The notes under the pieces were generated by a model. That model worked only from the letters and a program-made list of their open reading frames with translations, did not search any database and was not told where the DNA came from. From contig NZ_JAELXV010000008.1 of assembly GCF_016427535.1 (NCBI RefSeq), forward strand, positions 1 to 64,000: DNA of 64,000 nucleotides, read 5' to 3'. This DNA is from Hymenobacter sp. BT559 (GTDB lineage: Bacteria > Bacteroidota > Bacteroidia > Cytophagales > Hymenobacteraceae). How positions within the stretch are numbered: position 1 is the first letter of the stretch; each line of letters opens with the position of its first letter. Below, piece by piece: positions 43,652 to 53,836 of this stretch. The position numbers and the translations under genes were made by a program.

Positions 43652-45136
43652 ATGAGCGACACCCCCACGGAATACGCCTTTGGCATGATTGGCCTGGGCA
43701 CAATGGGCCGCAACCTGCTACTGAATATGGCCGACCACGGCTTCGCGGTAGCCGGCTACGACAAGAGCCAGAAGCAGATTGACCTGCTCGGCCAGGAAGG
43801 TAAAGACAAGCCTGTGAAGGGCTTCAGCGACCCCGCCGAGTTCGTAAAAAGCATCAAAACGCCTCGCGCCATTATGATGCTGGTGCCCGCGGGGGCCATC
43901 GTGGATAGCGTAATTGCCGAAATGACGCCGCTGCTCAGCCCCGGCGATATCCTCATCGACGGTGGCAACTCGTACTATACCGATACCGAGCGCCGCGATA
44001 AGGACCTAGACGCAAAAGGCCTGCACTTCTTTGGTATGGGCGTGAGCGGCGGCGAAGAAGGCGCCCGCTTTGGCCCCAGCATGATGCCCGGCGGCGACGC
44101 CGAAGCCTACAAAGTGATGGAGCCCGTGTTCGATGCCATCGCGGCCAAAGTGAACGGCGAGCCCTGCGTGGCTTACATGGGCCCCGGCGCGGCTGGCCAC
44201 TTCGTGAAAATGGTGCACAACGGCATCGAGTACGGCCTGATGGAGTTGATTGCCGAAACCTACGGCGTGCTCAAAACTGGCCTAGGTCTCGACGACGCGG
44301 CCATTGGCGAGGTATTTACCAAGTGGAACAACGGCCGCCTCAAGTCTTTCCTGATTGATATTACGAAGGACATTTTTGCCTTTAAAAACCCCGACAGCGA
44401 CCACCTGCTGCTCAACGACATCAAGGACGAGGCCCGCGCCAAGGGCACTGGCAAGTGGACGTCGCAGGTAGCGATGGACCTGCAGGCGCCCATCCCGACC
44501 GTGGACACGGCCGTGTCGATGCGTGACCTCTCAAAGTACAAGCAGCTGCGCGAGCAACTGGGGCAGCAGTACCAGCCCGCCGCTGGGCAGCTGGCCGGCA
44601 ACCGCGACGAGCTCCTAGGTCAGCTAGAGCAGGCGTTTTACTTCAGCATGGTTATTACCTACGCCCAAGGCATGCACATGCTGAGCCGGGCCTCGGTAGA
44701 GTTCAAGTACGACCTGAAGCTGGCTACCATTGCCCGCATCTGGCGCGGCGGCTGCATCATCCGCTCCGAGTTTTTGAACGACATTTATAATGCGTTTAAA
44801 GGTAATAACGAGCTGGCGCACTTGCTGTTAGATGGCGCTGTTCAGAAACTGGTGCAGGAGTCGGCTGGTGGGGCGCGGGCTGTAGCCGTGGCCGCTATCG
44901 CGGCCGGGCTGCCGGTGCCGGCCTATACTTCGGCCATTGGCTACTTCGATGCCTTCCGCACCGGCCGCCTGCCCTCGAACCTCATTCAGGCCCAGCGCGA
45001 CTACTTTGGCGCGCACACCTACGAACTCATTGGTAAAGAAGGCACCTTCCACACCCAGTGGACGGGCCTGCGCAGCACGCCCGAGGCCCCGGCCGGCGAG
45101 CAAGCCAACCAAAAGCCCCCCGTGCCTAAGGAATAG
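43652..45136 (+). CDS. gnd: 6-phosphogluconate dehydrogenase (decarboxylating)
   Basis: 494 aa. Oxidises 6-phosphogluconate to ribulose-5-phosphate with NADP+, the third step of the oxidative pentose-phosphate pathway. The Rossmann start is GMIGLGTMGRNLLLNMADHG; the substrate site is in IDGGNSYYTDTERR; the catalytic Lys lies in GAAGHFVKMVHNGIEYG; the C-terminal ends RDYFGAHTYELIG. The ATG at 43652 (MSDTPTEY) is preferred to a GTG at 43580. It heads the cluster gnd-zwf-pgl. Confidence 0.96.
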   Translation: MSDTPTEYAFGMIGLGTMGRNLLLNMADHGFAVAGYDKSQKQIDLLGQEGKDKPVKGFSDPAEFVKSIKTPRAIMMLVPAGAIVDSVIAEMTPLLSPGDILIDGGNSYYTDTERRDKDLDAKGLHFFGMGVSGGEEGARFGPSMMPGGDAEAYKVMEPVFDAIAAKVNGEPCVAYMGPGAAGHFVKMVHNGIEYGLMELIAETYGVLKTGLGLDDAAIGEVFTKWNNGRLKSFLIDITKDIFAFKNPDSDHLLLNDIKDEARAKGTGKWTSQVAMDLQAPIPTVDTAVSMRDLSKYKQLREQLGQQYQPAAGQLAGNRDELLGQLEQAFYFSMVITYAQGMHMLSRASVEFKYDLKLATIARIWRGGCIIRSEFLNDIYNAFKGNNELAHLLLDGAVQKLVQESAGGARAVAVAAIAAGLPVPAYTSAIGYFDAFRTGRLPSNLIQAQRDYFGAHTYELIGKEGTFHTQWTGLRSTPEAPAGEQANQKPPVPKE

Positions 45137-45246
45137 GTTTAGTGCATAGTGCTTAGTGCATGGTGCTTAGGACAAGTTGACCTAGGCGCCATGCACTGAG
45201 CACCACTACCTAAGTACCAGGCACCAAGCACTAAGCACTAAACCAA
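45137..45246. repeat. spacer-filling inverted repeat between gnd and zwf
   Basis: From the gnd stop to the zwf ATG, the gap is an imperfect inverted repeat built from iterated AGTGCTTAGTGC and GGTGC words. GGTTTAGTGC at the left end pairs with GCACTAAACC at the right end, and CCTAGG lies at 45181 in the centre. Confidence 0.75.
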
Positions 45247-46761
<1,515 letters not shown>

Positions 46762-46860
46762 GTGACCTAGGGAATAAGAATGGCTGCAGATACCGGCTGT
46801 GGGTAGTTACTTGCCCTTGCTCCACTCACCCAGCTTTCTTGTTCCCTAGTTCTTTTTCCT

Positions 46861-47592
46861 ATGGATTTGCATATTCTTTCGACGCCCGACGACGTATTAA
46901 CTGCTCTGGCCGAGTACTTTGTAGACCGCGCCGCGCAAGCTATTGAGCGCCGCGGGCGGTTTGCGGTGGCCTTGTCGGGCGGCAGCTCGCCTAAAAAGCT
47001 CTACGAGCTGCTAGCCTCGCCCGCCTACCGCGAGCGCGTGCAATGGGAGCAAACGTATTTCTTCTTTGGCGACGAGCGCAACGTACCCCAGTCCTCGCCT
47101 GACAGCAACTACCTGATGGCGAAAAAGGCCCTGCTCGACCCCCTAGGGGTGCGCCCCAGCCAGGTGTTCGACGTCGATACCGAGCTAAAGCCCGCCGAAG
47201 CTGCCGCGCAATACTGCGTGGACATCGAAGAGTTTTTTGGGGAGAAGAAAGCCAAGTTTGACCTTGTGCTCCTGGGCCTGGGCGACAACGCGCACACAGC
47301 CTCTCTGTTTCCGCACACGCCCGTGCTGCACGATAAAACAGTGGGCGTGAAAGAAGTATGGTTGCCCGAGCAGCAAGTGTACCGCATCACCTTCACGGCG
47401 CCGCTCATCAACCAGGCGCGCGCCATAGCCTTCTTGGTGTATGGCGCCGGCAAGGCCGAAGCCGTGCAGCAAATACTGGAGCATGACCGCGACATCGAGC
47501 AATATCCAGCGCAGCTCATTGAGCCCAGCAGCGGCGAGCTAGCGTGGTTTTTGGACGAGGCCGCTGCCAAGAACTTGCAGCGCAGCGCCTAG
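46861..47592 (+). CDS. pgl: 6-phosphogluconolactonase
   Basis: 243 aa of the DevB/NagB-like type that hydrolyses 6-phosphogluconolactone between Zwf and Gnd. Signature: FAVALSGGSSPKKLYELL and FFFGDERNVPQSSPDSNYLMAKKAL, then LVLLGLGDNAHTASLFPHTP. Last gene of gnd-zwf-pgl; a terminator follows 46 nt after the stop. Confidence 0.95.
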   Translation: MDLHILSTPDDVLTALAEYFVDRAAQAIERRGRFAVALSGGSSPKKLYELLASPAYRERVQWEQTYFFFGDERNVPQSSPDSNYLMAKKALLDPLGVRPSQVFDVDTELKPAEAAAQYCVDIEEFFGEKKAKFDLVLLGLGDNAHTASLFPHTPVLHDKTVGVKEVWLPEQQVYRITFTAPLINQARAIAFLVYGAGKAEAVQQILEHDRDIEQYPAQLIEPSSGELAWFLDEAAAKNLQRSA

Positions 47593-47637
47593 CACTACGT
47601 CAGGCCCTAGGTAGGCGAATTAGCAGCCCTGATTAAG

Positions 47638-47669
47638 AAGGCTCTCCGTGTCATGCGGGGAGCCTTTTT
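47638..47669 (+). terminator. terminator after pgl
   Basis: AAGGCTCTCC and GGGGAGCCTT around a 10-nt loop, followed by T5. Confidence 0.82.
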
Positions 47670-47840
47670 CGGTGGAAAGAAGCATACAAATAGGGCAGCT
47701 GCGGAGTTTAGATGCAGCTGAGCAGTAAGACACATGCTACTGAGTTAGCGTATAGATGCGCAGCGCTGATACACGGCAGCACGTGGTTGTAGTTGCTTGT
47801 GTATTAACTCGAAGCTGCCGAACTCGCCCTCCTTATCTCG

Positions 47841-48773
47841 ATGAAACCTAACACGCTCGATACGTTTTACAGCGCCTCCCAGCCCCGGACCGTGCCGCCG
47901 CCGGATATAGCGCAGGCCGTGGGGCATTTCAATGTGTTTCGGCTGGCCGATTTTATGCCCCGCACCAGCGAGCAGCCCCCAATGACGTTCAACCGGCGGG
48001 CCTACCACAAAATAACGCTCTGCCGGGGGCGCAGCCGGGTGGAGTACGCCGACCGGGCGCCGCACGACGGGCCGAATACCTTGTTTCTGGTGACGCCCCG
48101 CGTGCCCTACCGCTGGTTGCCGCTGACCGAAACGCCCGAGGGGTATTTCTGCATTTTCAACGAGGCTTTCTTACTTCCCGCCCGGGCGGGCGGCGTGGTG
48201 CTAGATGAGCTGCCCATTTTTCAGCCCACGGCCTATCCCGTGTGGGAAGTGAGCGAGGCCGACTGCGCGGCCGTGGAAGCCATTTTTCAGAAGATGGAGC
48301 AGGAAATTAAGTCTACCTACGCTTACAAATACGACCTCCTGCGCACGTACTTGTGGGAGCTGATACACCTCGTGCAAAAGTTGCAGCCGGCCCCGGCCTT
48401 GCTGGCTACCCACAGCGCGGCAGAGCGGGTGGCGACCCAGTTTACCGACTTACTAGAGCAGCAATTCCCGCGCACGAGCCCGCAGCCGCCGCTGCGCCTG
48501 CGCACGGCCACCGACTATGCTAACCAACTAGCGGTGCATGTCAACCACCTCAACCGCGTGCTTAAGGAAACGACTGGCCAAACCACCACGGCGCTCATCA
48601 GCAGCCGCTTGGCGCAGGAAGCCAAAATATTGCTCAAGCAAACCAACTGGACCATCTCAGAAATTGGCGATAGCCTCGGCTTTGCCGATGTGGCGCACTT
48701 CTGCACGTTTTTCAAGCGGCAGGTAACCCAGACGCCGGGCGACTTCCGAAGTACGGCCGCGTTTGAAATCTAA
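47841..48773 (+). CDS. AraC-family regulator
   Basis: 310 aa. An N-terminal cupin-like effector region (residues about 30-165, RVEYADRAPHDGPNTLFLVTPRVPYRW) is followed by the C-terminal double helix-turn-helix (about 210-310) with DYANQLAVHVNHLNRVLKETTGQT, WTISEIGDSLGFADVAHFCTFFKRQVTQTPGDFR. This is typical of Bacteroidota AraC proteins. Divergent or downstream targets are not proven; the short-chain dehydrogenase 102 bp downstream on the same strand is the natural candidate. Confidence 0.9.
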   Translation: MKPNTLDTFYSASQPRTVPPPDIAQAVGHFNVFRLADFMPRTSEQPPMTFNRRAYHKITLCRGRSRVEYADRAPHDGPNTLFLVTPRVPYRWLPLTETPEGYFCIFNEAFLLPARAGGVVLDELPIFQPTAYPVWEVSEADCAAVEAIFQKMEQEIKSTYAYKYDLLRTYLWELIHLVQKLQPAPALLATHSAAERVATQFTDLLEQQFPRTSPQPPLRLRTATDYANQLAVHVNHLNRVLKETTGQTTTALISSRLAQEAKILLKQTNWTISEIGDSLGFADVAHFCTFFKRQVTQTPGDFRSTAAFEI

Positions 48774-48875
48774 AGAAGATGGTTTGACTGGCGAAGTCTG
48801 CCCGCTGAACCCTAGCCGGACCTTTGTGAGGTATTCCTGCTCCGCCATACGGAGGAGGCTAACCACATCGGAAAC

Positions 48876-49586
48876 ATGGAAAACAAGAAAATAGCGCTGG
48901 TAACTGGCGGCAACAAAGGCATCGGCCTGGAAATAGTGCGTGGCCTGCTGCGGGCGGGCTGCCGGGTGTACCTAGGGGCACGCGATGCTGCCAATGGCCA
49001 GCAAGCCGTAGCCGCTCTAGCGGCCGAAGGCGATGTAGTAGCCATCGACCTAGACCTGAACAACCAGGCTACCCTCGACGCAGCCGCTGCCTGGCTGCAG
49101 CGCGAGGTGGGTCACCTAGATATTTTGGTGAACAACGCCGGTATCAACGTTGCTGGCGATGGGGAGGCTAGTACAGTTGCCGTGAGCAGCGTCGAGCAGG
49201 CGATGAAAACTAATTTCCTAGGTACCCTGGCCGTCACCCAAACGCTGTTGCCCCTCGTCAAGCAGGCCGCGGCGGGGCGCATTGTCAACGTATCCAGCCC
49301 GTTGGGCTCGCTCACCCTGGTTGGGCAGCACGATTGGGGCCTGCTCGGGTACTCTGCCTCGAAGGCGGCATTGAACATGCTAACCGTGAAGCTAGCCTAC
49401 GAGCTGCGCGATACGGCCATCAAAGTGAACTCGGCTAACCCCGGCTACACGGCCACCGACCTCAACGGCTTTGCTGGCACCGACACCCCCGAGCAGGGAG
49501 CTGCCGAAGCTATCCGGCTGGCTCTGCTGCCGGCCGATGGCCCTACGGGCACGGCCTCCTCTGCGGACGGCCCCACGCCCTGGTAA
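48876..49586 (+). CDS. short-chain dehydrogenase/reductase
   Basis: 236 aa of the classical SDR family: NAD(P)-binding ALVTGGNKGIGLEIV at the N-terminus, NNAGINVAG, and the catalytic Tyr-Lys pair in YSASKAALNML, with the Ser in the preceding IVNVSSPLGS. Some plant/bacterial carbonyl reductases share this layout; substrate unknown. It follows the AraC gene. A short CTCCG-N4-CGGAG hairpin overlaps the region just before the start (48838-48855). Confidence 0.87.
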   Translation: MENKKIALVTGGNKGIGLEIVRGLLRAGCRVYLGARDAANGQQAVAALAAEGDVVAIDLDLNNQATLDAAAAWLQREVGHLDILVNNAGINVAGDGEASTVAVSSVEQAMKTNFLGTLAVTQTLLPLVKQAAAGRIVNVSSPLGSLTLVGQHDWGLLGYSASKAALNMLTVKLAYELRDTAIKVNSANPGYTATDLNGFAGTDTPEQGAAEAIRLALLPADGPTGTASSADGPTPW

Positions 49587-49651
49587 GCGCTGCCGCTGCT
49601 TACTTTCGGTGAGGGCGACCTATCGGTGGCCTGCGTGATAACTATTAAAAC

Positions 49652-49709
49652 ACAAGGCCCCAGTGGGCGCTTCCATGCTATCGTATGGAAGCGCCCACTG
49701 GGGCCTTGT
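49652..49709. terminator. 25-bp perfect hairpin between SDR and rpiA
   Basis: Perfect 25-bp stem (49652-49676 and 49685-49709) with an 8-nt loop, between two convergent genes. Read on the - strand it is followed by GTTTTAAT, so it best suits rpiA, but it could block both transcripts. Confidence 0.72.
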
Positions 49710-49765
49710 CGCAAGAATAACTAGCCAGCTCCTGCTCAAAACAAGCGATTTAGCAAGGGACTTAT

Positions 49766-50518
49766 CTAGGGCAGCTCCGCAAAGTCGCTGGCGGGACGAG
49801 CGGCTTCGCCGGGCTTCAGCACCATGGGCTGACCGCCTTGCACCACAATAGCCGCCTTGGCAAGACCTAGGAACAGCCCGTGCTCTACCACGCCTGGTAT
49901 TTGCTCTAGCTGCCGGGCCAGGCGCTCGGGGTCGGCAATTTGGCCGAAGTGGCAGTCTACGATGTTATTGCGCTGGTCGGTGAGGTAGTCGGCGGTGGGG
50001 TCGCCCACGGCAGGGCGCACTACGGGCGCGCCGCCCAGCTTTTCCACCGCATCAAGCACCCAGGGCAGGGTAAAAGGTACCACCTCCAAGGGCAGCGGAA
50101 AACGGCCGAGCGTGGGCACCAGTTTGGAGGAGTCGGCAATAACGAGCAAGTAGTCAGAAGCGGTTTCTAGCGTTTTCTCGCGCAGCAAGGCCCCGCCACC
50201 GCCCTTAATGAGGCGTAGCTGGTAGTCTAGCTCATCGGCCCCGTCCACGGCTAGGTCGAAGCGCAGGCCGCGCCGGGGCTCAAGCAGCGGAATGCCCAGC
50301 TGGCGCGCCAGCGCCTCGCTGGCTAGCGAAGTGGCGGTGCCCTGCACGCGCAGGCCGTTTTGCACGGCCACGCCAAGCTGCTTAATAAATTGGGCCGAAG
50401 TGCTGCCAGTGCCCAAGCCCAGTATCATCCCATCGCGTACCCAGCGCAGGGCGGCGGCGGCGGCAAGCTGTTTTTCCTGGTCTTGTAGGGTGGTGGCTGG
50501 GGCAGTGGGCAGCGACAT
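49766..50518 (-). CDS. rpiA: ribose-5-phosphate isomerase A
   Basis: 250 aa from the ATG at 50518. Interconverts ribose-5-phosphate and ribulose-5-phosphate. Signature MILGLGTGSTSAQFI (phosphate site), FDLAVDGADELD with catalytic Asp, KGGGGALLREK and the VIADSSKLV Lys-containing strand. The product links to gnd-zwf-pgl a few kilobases away, although it is on the opposite strand and its promoter is separate. A TACTTTTA near 50550 on the - strand is a poor -7 candidate. Confidence 0.95.
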   Translation of the reverse strand: MSLPTAPATTLQDQEKQLAAAAALRWVRDGMILGLGTGSTSAQFIKQLGVAVQNGLRVQGTATSLASEALARQLGIPLLEPRRGLRFDLAVDGADELDYQLRLIKGGGGALLREKTLETASDYLLVIADSSKLVPTLGRFPLPLEVVPFTLPWVLDAVEKLGGAPVVRPAVGDPTADYLTDQRNNIVDCHFGQIADPERLARQLEQIPGVVEHGLFLGLAKAAIVVQGGQPMVLKPGEAARPASDFAELP

Positions 50519-50589
50519 GAGCAACGAGGCTAAAGGTGAGATACGGCCGTAAAAGTAGCGGCCGGGCCGCCACTGCGCCATTTCTTCGA

Positions 50590-50615
50590 CCTAGGGCCAG
50601 CTAGCTGGCCCTAGG
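50590..50615. repeat. 26-bp perfect palindrome with CCTAGG at both ends
   Basis: CCTAGGGCCAGCT at 50590-50602 followed by its exact complement. A - strand open stretch covering about 50600-50725 (ALHPNNGPVLAFDAVIAL, then FRAWLPRAS and stop) looks like the end of a decayed membrane-protein gene and closes inside this palindrome. Confidence 0.6.
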
Positions 50616-50906
50616 AAGCCAAGCCCTGAATTTTAAACATAAGATAACACCCGCCAACAGCGCGATAACCGCATCGAAGGCTAGCACAGGCCCATTATTG
50701 GGGTGCAGGGCGTGCTCTAGGTACTAGCAAGCTCCCAGAAAAGCACTGTGCAAGTGTGCAGCGAGATGCTGTTAGTCGAGCGGTGTTTGATGGCTTTGCG
50801 CGCGCGGCACGTAGGCGGCGAGAGGACGGAAGGCGGCCAGCCGCGAAAAATAACGCTAGCAAGAACAAGACGAGAGTCCCTGGCGGGTCGGCTGAGCCCA
50901 AAAGAA
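50616..50906. other. spacer with a possible gene relic
   Basis: No intact gene. The - strand holds a 40-codon open stretch with one clear hydrophobic helix and no start; two weak longer frames on either strand (about 50695-50944) have biased Arg/Ala compositions and look spurious. Confidence 0.35.
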
Positions 50907-50943
50907 TAACGGGAACTACCTGCTTAGCAAGTAGCTCCCGTTA
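50907..50943 (-). terminator. terminator after the SlyD-like gene
   Basis: TAACGGGAACTAC and GTAGCTCCCGTTA form a 13-bp stem with one mismatch, 20 nt beyond the - strand stop. On that strand it is followed by TTCTTTT. Confidence 0.75.
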
Positions 50944-50964
50944 GAAAATTAGTTGAGCGCTGGT

Positions 50965-51480
50965 CTAGTGCTGGTGACCGCCTTCGCCATGCACGTGGCC
51001 GTGGCTGAGCTCTTCGGCGGTGGCGGGGCGCACCTCCACCACTTTGCCATCAAAGTGCATCACCATGCCGGCCAGCGGGTGGTTGAAGTCCATGGTTACC
51101 ATCTCGTCGCCAACTTCTACTACCTTGGCTTGCATGTGGTTACCCTCGTTGTCGGCCATGGGTAGGTAGTTGCCGATTTCCAGCATTTGGTCATCGATTT
51201 TGCCATCGATTTCAAATACCTGCTTCGGAATCTGCACTACGGCCTGGGGGTCGTAGTCGCCATAGGCTTGGTCGGGGGTGAGCGAGAAGCTGAATGCATC
51301 GCCCGTGTTTTTGCCATCGAGCTGGCGCTCAAACTCTTCGGGCAGGCCGCTGTGGCCGAAGAGGAATACCATGGGCTCTTCAGCTTCGGCTTGCTCAACT
51401 AGTACTTTCTGTTGGTTGTCGTCGGTGACGGATAGGTCGTAGGTAAGCGTTACGACGGAGTTTTGGGCAACGGCGGCCAT
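50965..51480 (-). CDS. slyD: FKBP-type peptidyl-prolyl isomerase, SlyD-like
   Basis: 171 aa. FKBP domain split by an insert-in-flap domain, as in SlyD: VVTLTYDLSVTD, LPEEFERQLDGKNTGDAFSFSLTPDQAYGDYDPQAVVQIPKQVF, then MDFNHPLAGMVMHFDG. A His-rich tail (HGHVHGEGGHQH) probably binds nickel or zinc. Folds and isomerises X-Pro bonds and can deliver nickel to hydrogenases or urease; the true metal role here is unknown. A -7 box TACCTTTG lies 29 nt upstream on the - strand, and it has its own terminator. Confidence 0.92.
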   Translation of the reverse strand: MAAVAQNSVVTLTYDLSVTDDNQQKVLVEQAEAEEPMVFLFGHSGLPEEFERQLDGKNTGDAFSFSLTPDQAYGDYDPQAVVQIPKQVFEIDGKIDDQMLEIGNYLPMADNEGNHMQAKVVEVGDEMVTMDFNHPLAGMVMHFDGKVVEVRPATAEELSHGHVHGEGGHQH

Positions 51481-51508
51481 AAAATGGGGTGGGGGTTAGG
51501 GTGTAAAA

Positions 51509-51516
51509 CAAAGGTA
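51509..51516 (-). promoter_or_regulatory. -7 box for the SlyD-like gene
   Basis: CAAAGGTA reads TACCTTTG on the - strand, 29 nt before the start, so the leader would be short. Confidence 0.55.
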
Positions 51517-51587
51517 GGGGCAGCAACCAACTACGCTAATTGCATAAGTGGCCCGCCCGGCGGTAGCCGCAAGCTACGGCATAAAGA

Positions 51588-51622
51588 AATCCCCCGCCTC
51601 ACTTAACGGGAGACGGGGGATT
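51588..51622 (-). terminator. terminator after katE
   Basis: AATCCCCCGCCTC and GAGACGGGGGATT form a stem around a 9-nt loop, 22 nt beyond the katE stop. On the - strand it is followed by TCTTTA. Confidence 0.8.
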
Positions 51623-51643
51623 CAGTTATTCAAAAAAACGTGC

Positions 51644-53836
51644 CTAGGCAGGCACAGCCTCTAGTTCGCGGCTAAAGAAGCGGTGCTGCTTGATGGCCTC
51701 AGCGAACTCTTCGGCCAAGCCGGCCACGTTTGTGTCGGCGCTGGTCACTACGCCATCGGCATCCAAGATGCCCTCGGCGCCGGGGTAAGCAGCGGCTTGC
51801 AGTAGCTCTATGCCCTCGGCCGAGGCGGCCAGCGGCTTGCAGTGGCGGAAAGCCTCATTGACGAAGCGCACGGCGTCAAAATCCTGCTTGAGCTTACTCA
51901 CGCTTTGGGCGCCGGCGGCCACGTACACGGCATCAAACAGCGCCGACGACGTGCTCTGGAACGTCCAGTTGACAAGAATTTGCGTGCCGTCCTGGCCTTT
52001 AATCGTACCTAGGTGGGTGGCGATGATAGCCGTTTGGGCGCCCTGGTCCATAAAGGTTTTCATGAACTCGCTGATAGCGGCCACGTCGGCTCCGTCGGTG
52101 GCCAGAATGGCAATCTGACGCGTTTTTACGCTCCCCTTACCCTGGTTGATGGGGCTGTCGGTGGCAATGCTTAGGTGCGGCGAGCTGCCCACGCTAGCTT
52201 TGGCCGGAGCCGATTGGAAGTCGGCGGCCTTATCGTCGGCACCGATGGCGCCGTAGTTGAGCTGCATGCCTTCGGCCGAGGGCACGTCCATGCCCAGGCC
52301 TTCGGCCACGCGGCTAGCTAGGTCGTGGTCTACCTGCGCCAGCTGCACAATGGTGCGCTCCCGAATCCAATCGGTTTGCACGTGGCTCAGCTCAAAGCGC
52401 AAGGCCTTCACAATGTGGGTCTTCTCGGGTGCGCTCTGGCTGTTCCAGAACAGGCGGGCCTGGCTGTAGAAGTCGATAAAGCTCTTGCTGCGGCGCCGAA
52501 TCTTGGGGCCTTCCACGCGCTCATACACCGAGTTGAAGCCGCCTTCGCTTTGCGGGGCTTGCTTGGGGTACTGGTCGTTGAGCAGGTTGGGACCGTAGGC
52601 TACTTTGCCTTTGTTGATGGTCTGGCGCATGTGCCCGTCGCGCTGGTTGTTGTGCACCGGGGCCAGCGAGCGGTTAATCGGAATCTCGTGGAAGTTGGGG
52701 CCACCTAGGCGCTTGAGCTGGGTGTCGAGGTACGAAAACAGGCGACCTTGTAGCAGCGGGTCATTGGAGAAGTCGATGCCTGGCACGATGTGGCTGAGGC
52801 AGAACGCCACTTGCTCGGTCTCGGCAAAGTAGTTATCTACGTTGCGGTTCAGCACCATCTTACCAATGGCCTGCACCGGCACTAGCTCTTCGGGGATGAG
52901 CTTGGTAGAATCCAGAATGTCGAAGTCGAACTTGTGCTCGTCTTCCTCTTCTACTACCTGCACGCCCAGTTCCCATTCGGGGTAGGCGCCCATCTCGATG
53001 TTGGCCCACAGGTCGCGGCGGTGAAAGTCTTGGTCTTTGCCCGAAATCTGCTGGGCCTCGTCCCACAGCACCGAGTGGGTACCGAGCAGCGGCTTCCAGT
53101 GAAATTTCACGAAGCGCCACTTGCCTTGGGCGTTCACAAAGCGGAAGGTGTGCACGCCGAAGCCCTCCATCATACGCAGGCTGCGGGGCAGGGCGCGGTC
53201 GCTCATGGCCCACAGCAGCATGTGGGTGCTTTCGGGGTTGGTCGATATAAAGTCGTAGAACGTATCGTGGGCCGAGGCACCCTGCGGAATCTCGTTGTGC
53301 GGCTCCGGCTTCACGGCGTGCACAAAATCGGGAAACTTAATGGAGTCCTGAATGAAGAACACGGGCATGTTGTTGCCTACCAGGTCATATACCCCTTCCT
53401 GGGTATAGAACTTCACGGCGAAGCCGCGCACGTCGCGGGCTAGGTCGCTGGCACCGCGTGAGCCGGCCACCGTGGAGAAGCGCGTGAACACGGGCGTCAC
53501 TACGCCGGGCTGCAAAAAGTGGGCTTTGGTCAGCTCGGTGGCGTTGCCGTAGGCCTCGAAGTAGCCGTGGGCTCCTACGCCGCGGGCGTGCACCGCGCGC
53601 TCCGGAATACGCTCGTGGTCGAAGTGGGTCATCTTCTCGCGGAAGAGGAAGTCTTCGAGCAGCGTGGGGCCGCGCTCGCCGCCCTTCAGCGAGTTCTGGT
53701 CGTCGTTGATGCGCAGGCCCTGGTTGCTGGTCAGATACTTACCGTAGCCGTCGTCGCTGTGCTGGGCCAGCTGCTCGGTTTTGGGGTTGCTCACCTTATC
53801 CTGGTGATTTTGCTTGGCAAGAGGTTTGTCGTGCAT
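51644..53836 (-). CDS. katE: large-subunit catalase with C-terminal DJ-1-like domain
   Basis: 730 aa, the length of HPII-type heme catalases. Active-site His83 lies in RAVHARGVGAHGYFEAYG and the distal Asn in GVYDLVGNNMPVFFIQD. The proximal heme Tyr is in GRLFSYLDTQLKRLG, and the C-terminal DJ-1/PfpI-like domain (about 570-730) is marked by RQIAILATDGADVAAISEFMKTF and DAVYVAAGAQS. It removes H2O2, often in stationary phase. The C-terminal domain lacks a clear catalytic Cys of a peptidase. It is divergent from the lipoprotein gene at 54159; an AT-rich region with nested palindromes (54007-54032) separates them. Confidence 0.95.
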   Translation of the reverse strand: MHDKPLAKQNHQDKVSNPKTEQLAQHSDDGYGKYLTSNQGLRINDDQNSLKGGERGPTLLEDFLFREKMTHFDHERIPERAVHARGVGAHGYFEAYGNATELTKAHFLQPGVVTPVFTRFSTVAGSRGASDLARDVRGFAVKFYTQEGVYDLVGNNMPVFFIQDSIKFPDFVHAVKPEPHNEIPQGASAHDTFYDFISTNPESTHMLLWAMSDRALPRSLRMMEGFGVHTFRFVNAQGKWRFVKFHWKPLLGTHSVLWDEAQQISGKDQDFHRRDLWANIEMGAYPEWELGVQVVEEEDEHKFDFDILDSTKLIPEELVPVQAIGKMVLNRNVDNYFAETEQVAFCLSHIVPGIDFSNDPLLQGRLFSYLDTQLKRLGGPNFHEIPINRSLAPVHNNQRDGHMRQTINKGKVAYGPNLLNDQYPKQAPQSEGGFNSVYERVEGPKIRRRSKSFIDFYSQARLFWNSQSAPEKTHIVKALRFELSHVQTDWIRERTIVQLAQVDHDLASRVAEGLGMDVPSAEGMQLNYGAIGADDKAADFQSAPAKASVGSSPHLSIATDSPINQGKGSVKTRQIAILATDGADVAAISEFMKTFMDQGAQTAIIATHLGTIKGQDGTQILVNWTFQSTSSALFDAVYVAAGAQSVSKLKQDFDAVRFVNEAFRHCKPLAASAEGIELLQAAAYPGAEGILDADGVVTSADTNVAGLAEEFAEAIKQHRFFSRELEAVPA

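Noticed and set aside
50756..50944. 62-codon + strand frame before the SlyD-like gene terminator
   Set aside because: Arg-rich, no family, and it overlaps the terminator of the opposite-strand gene.
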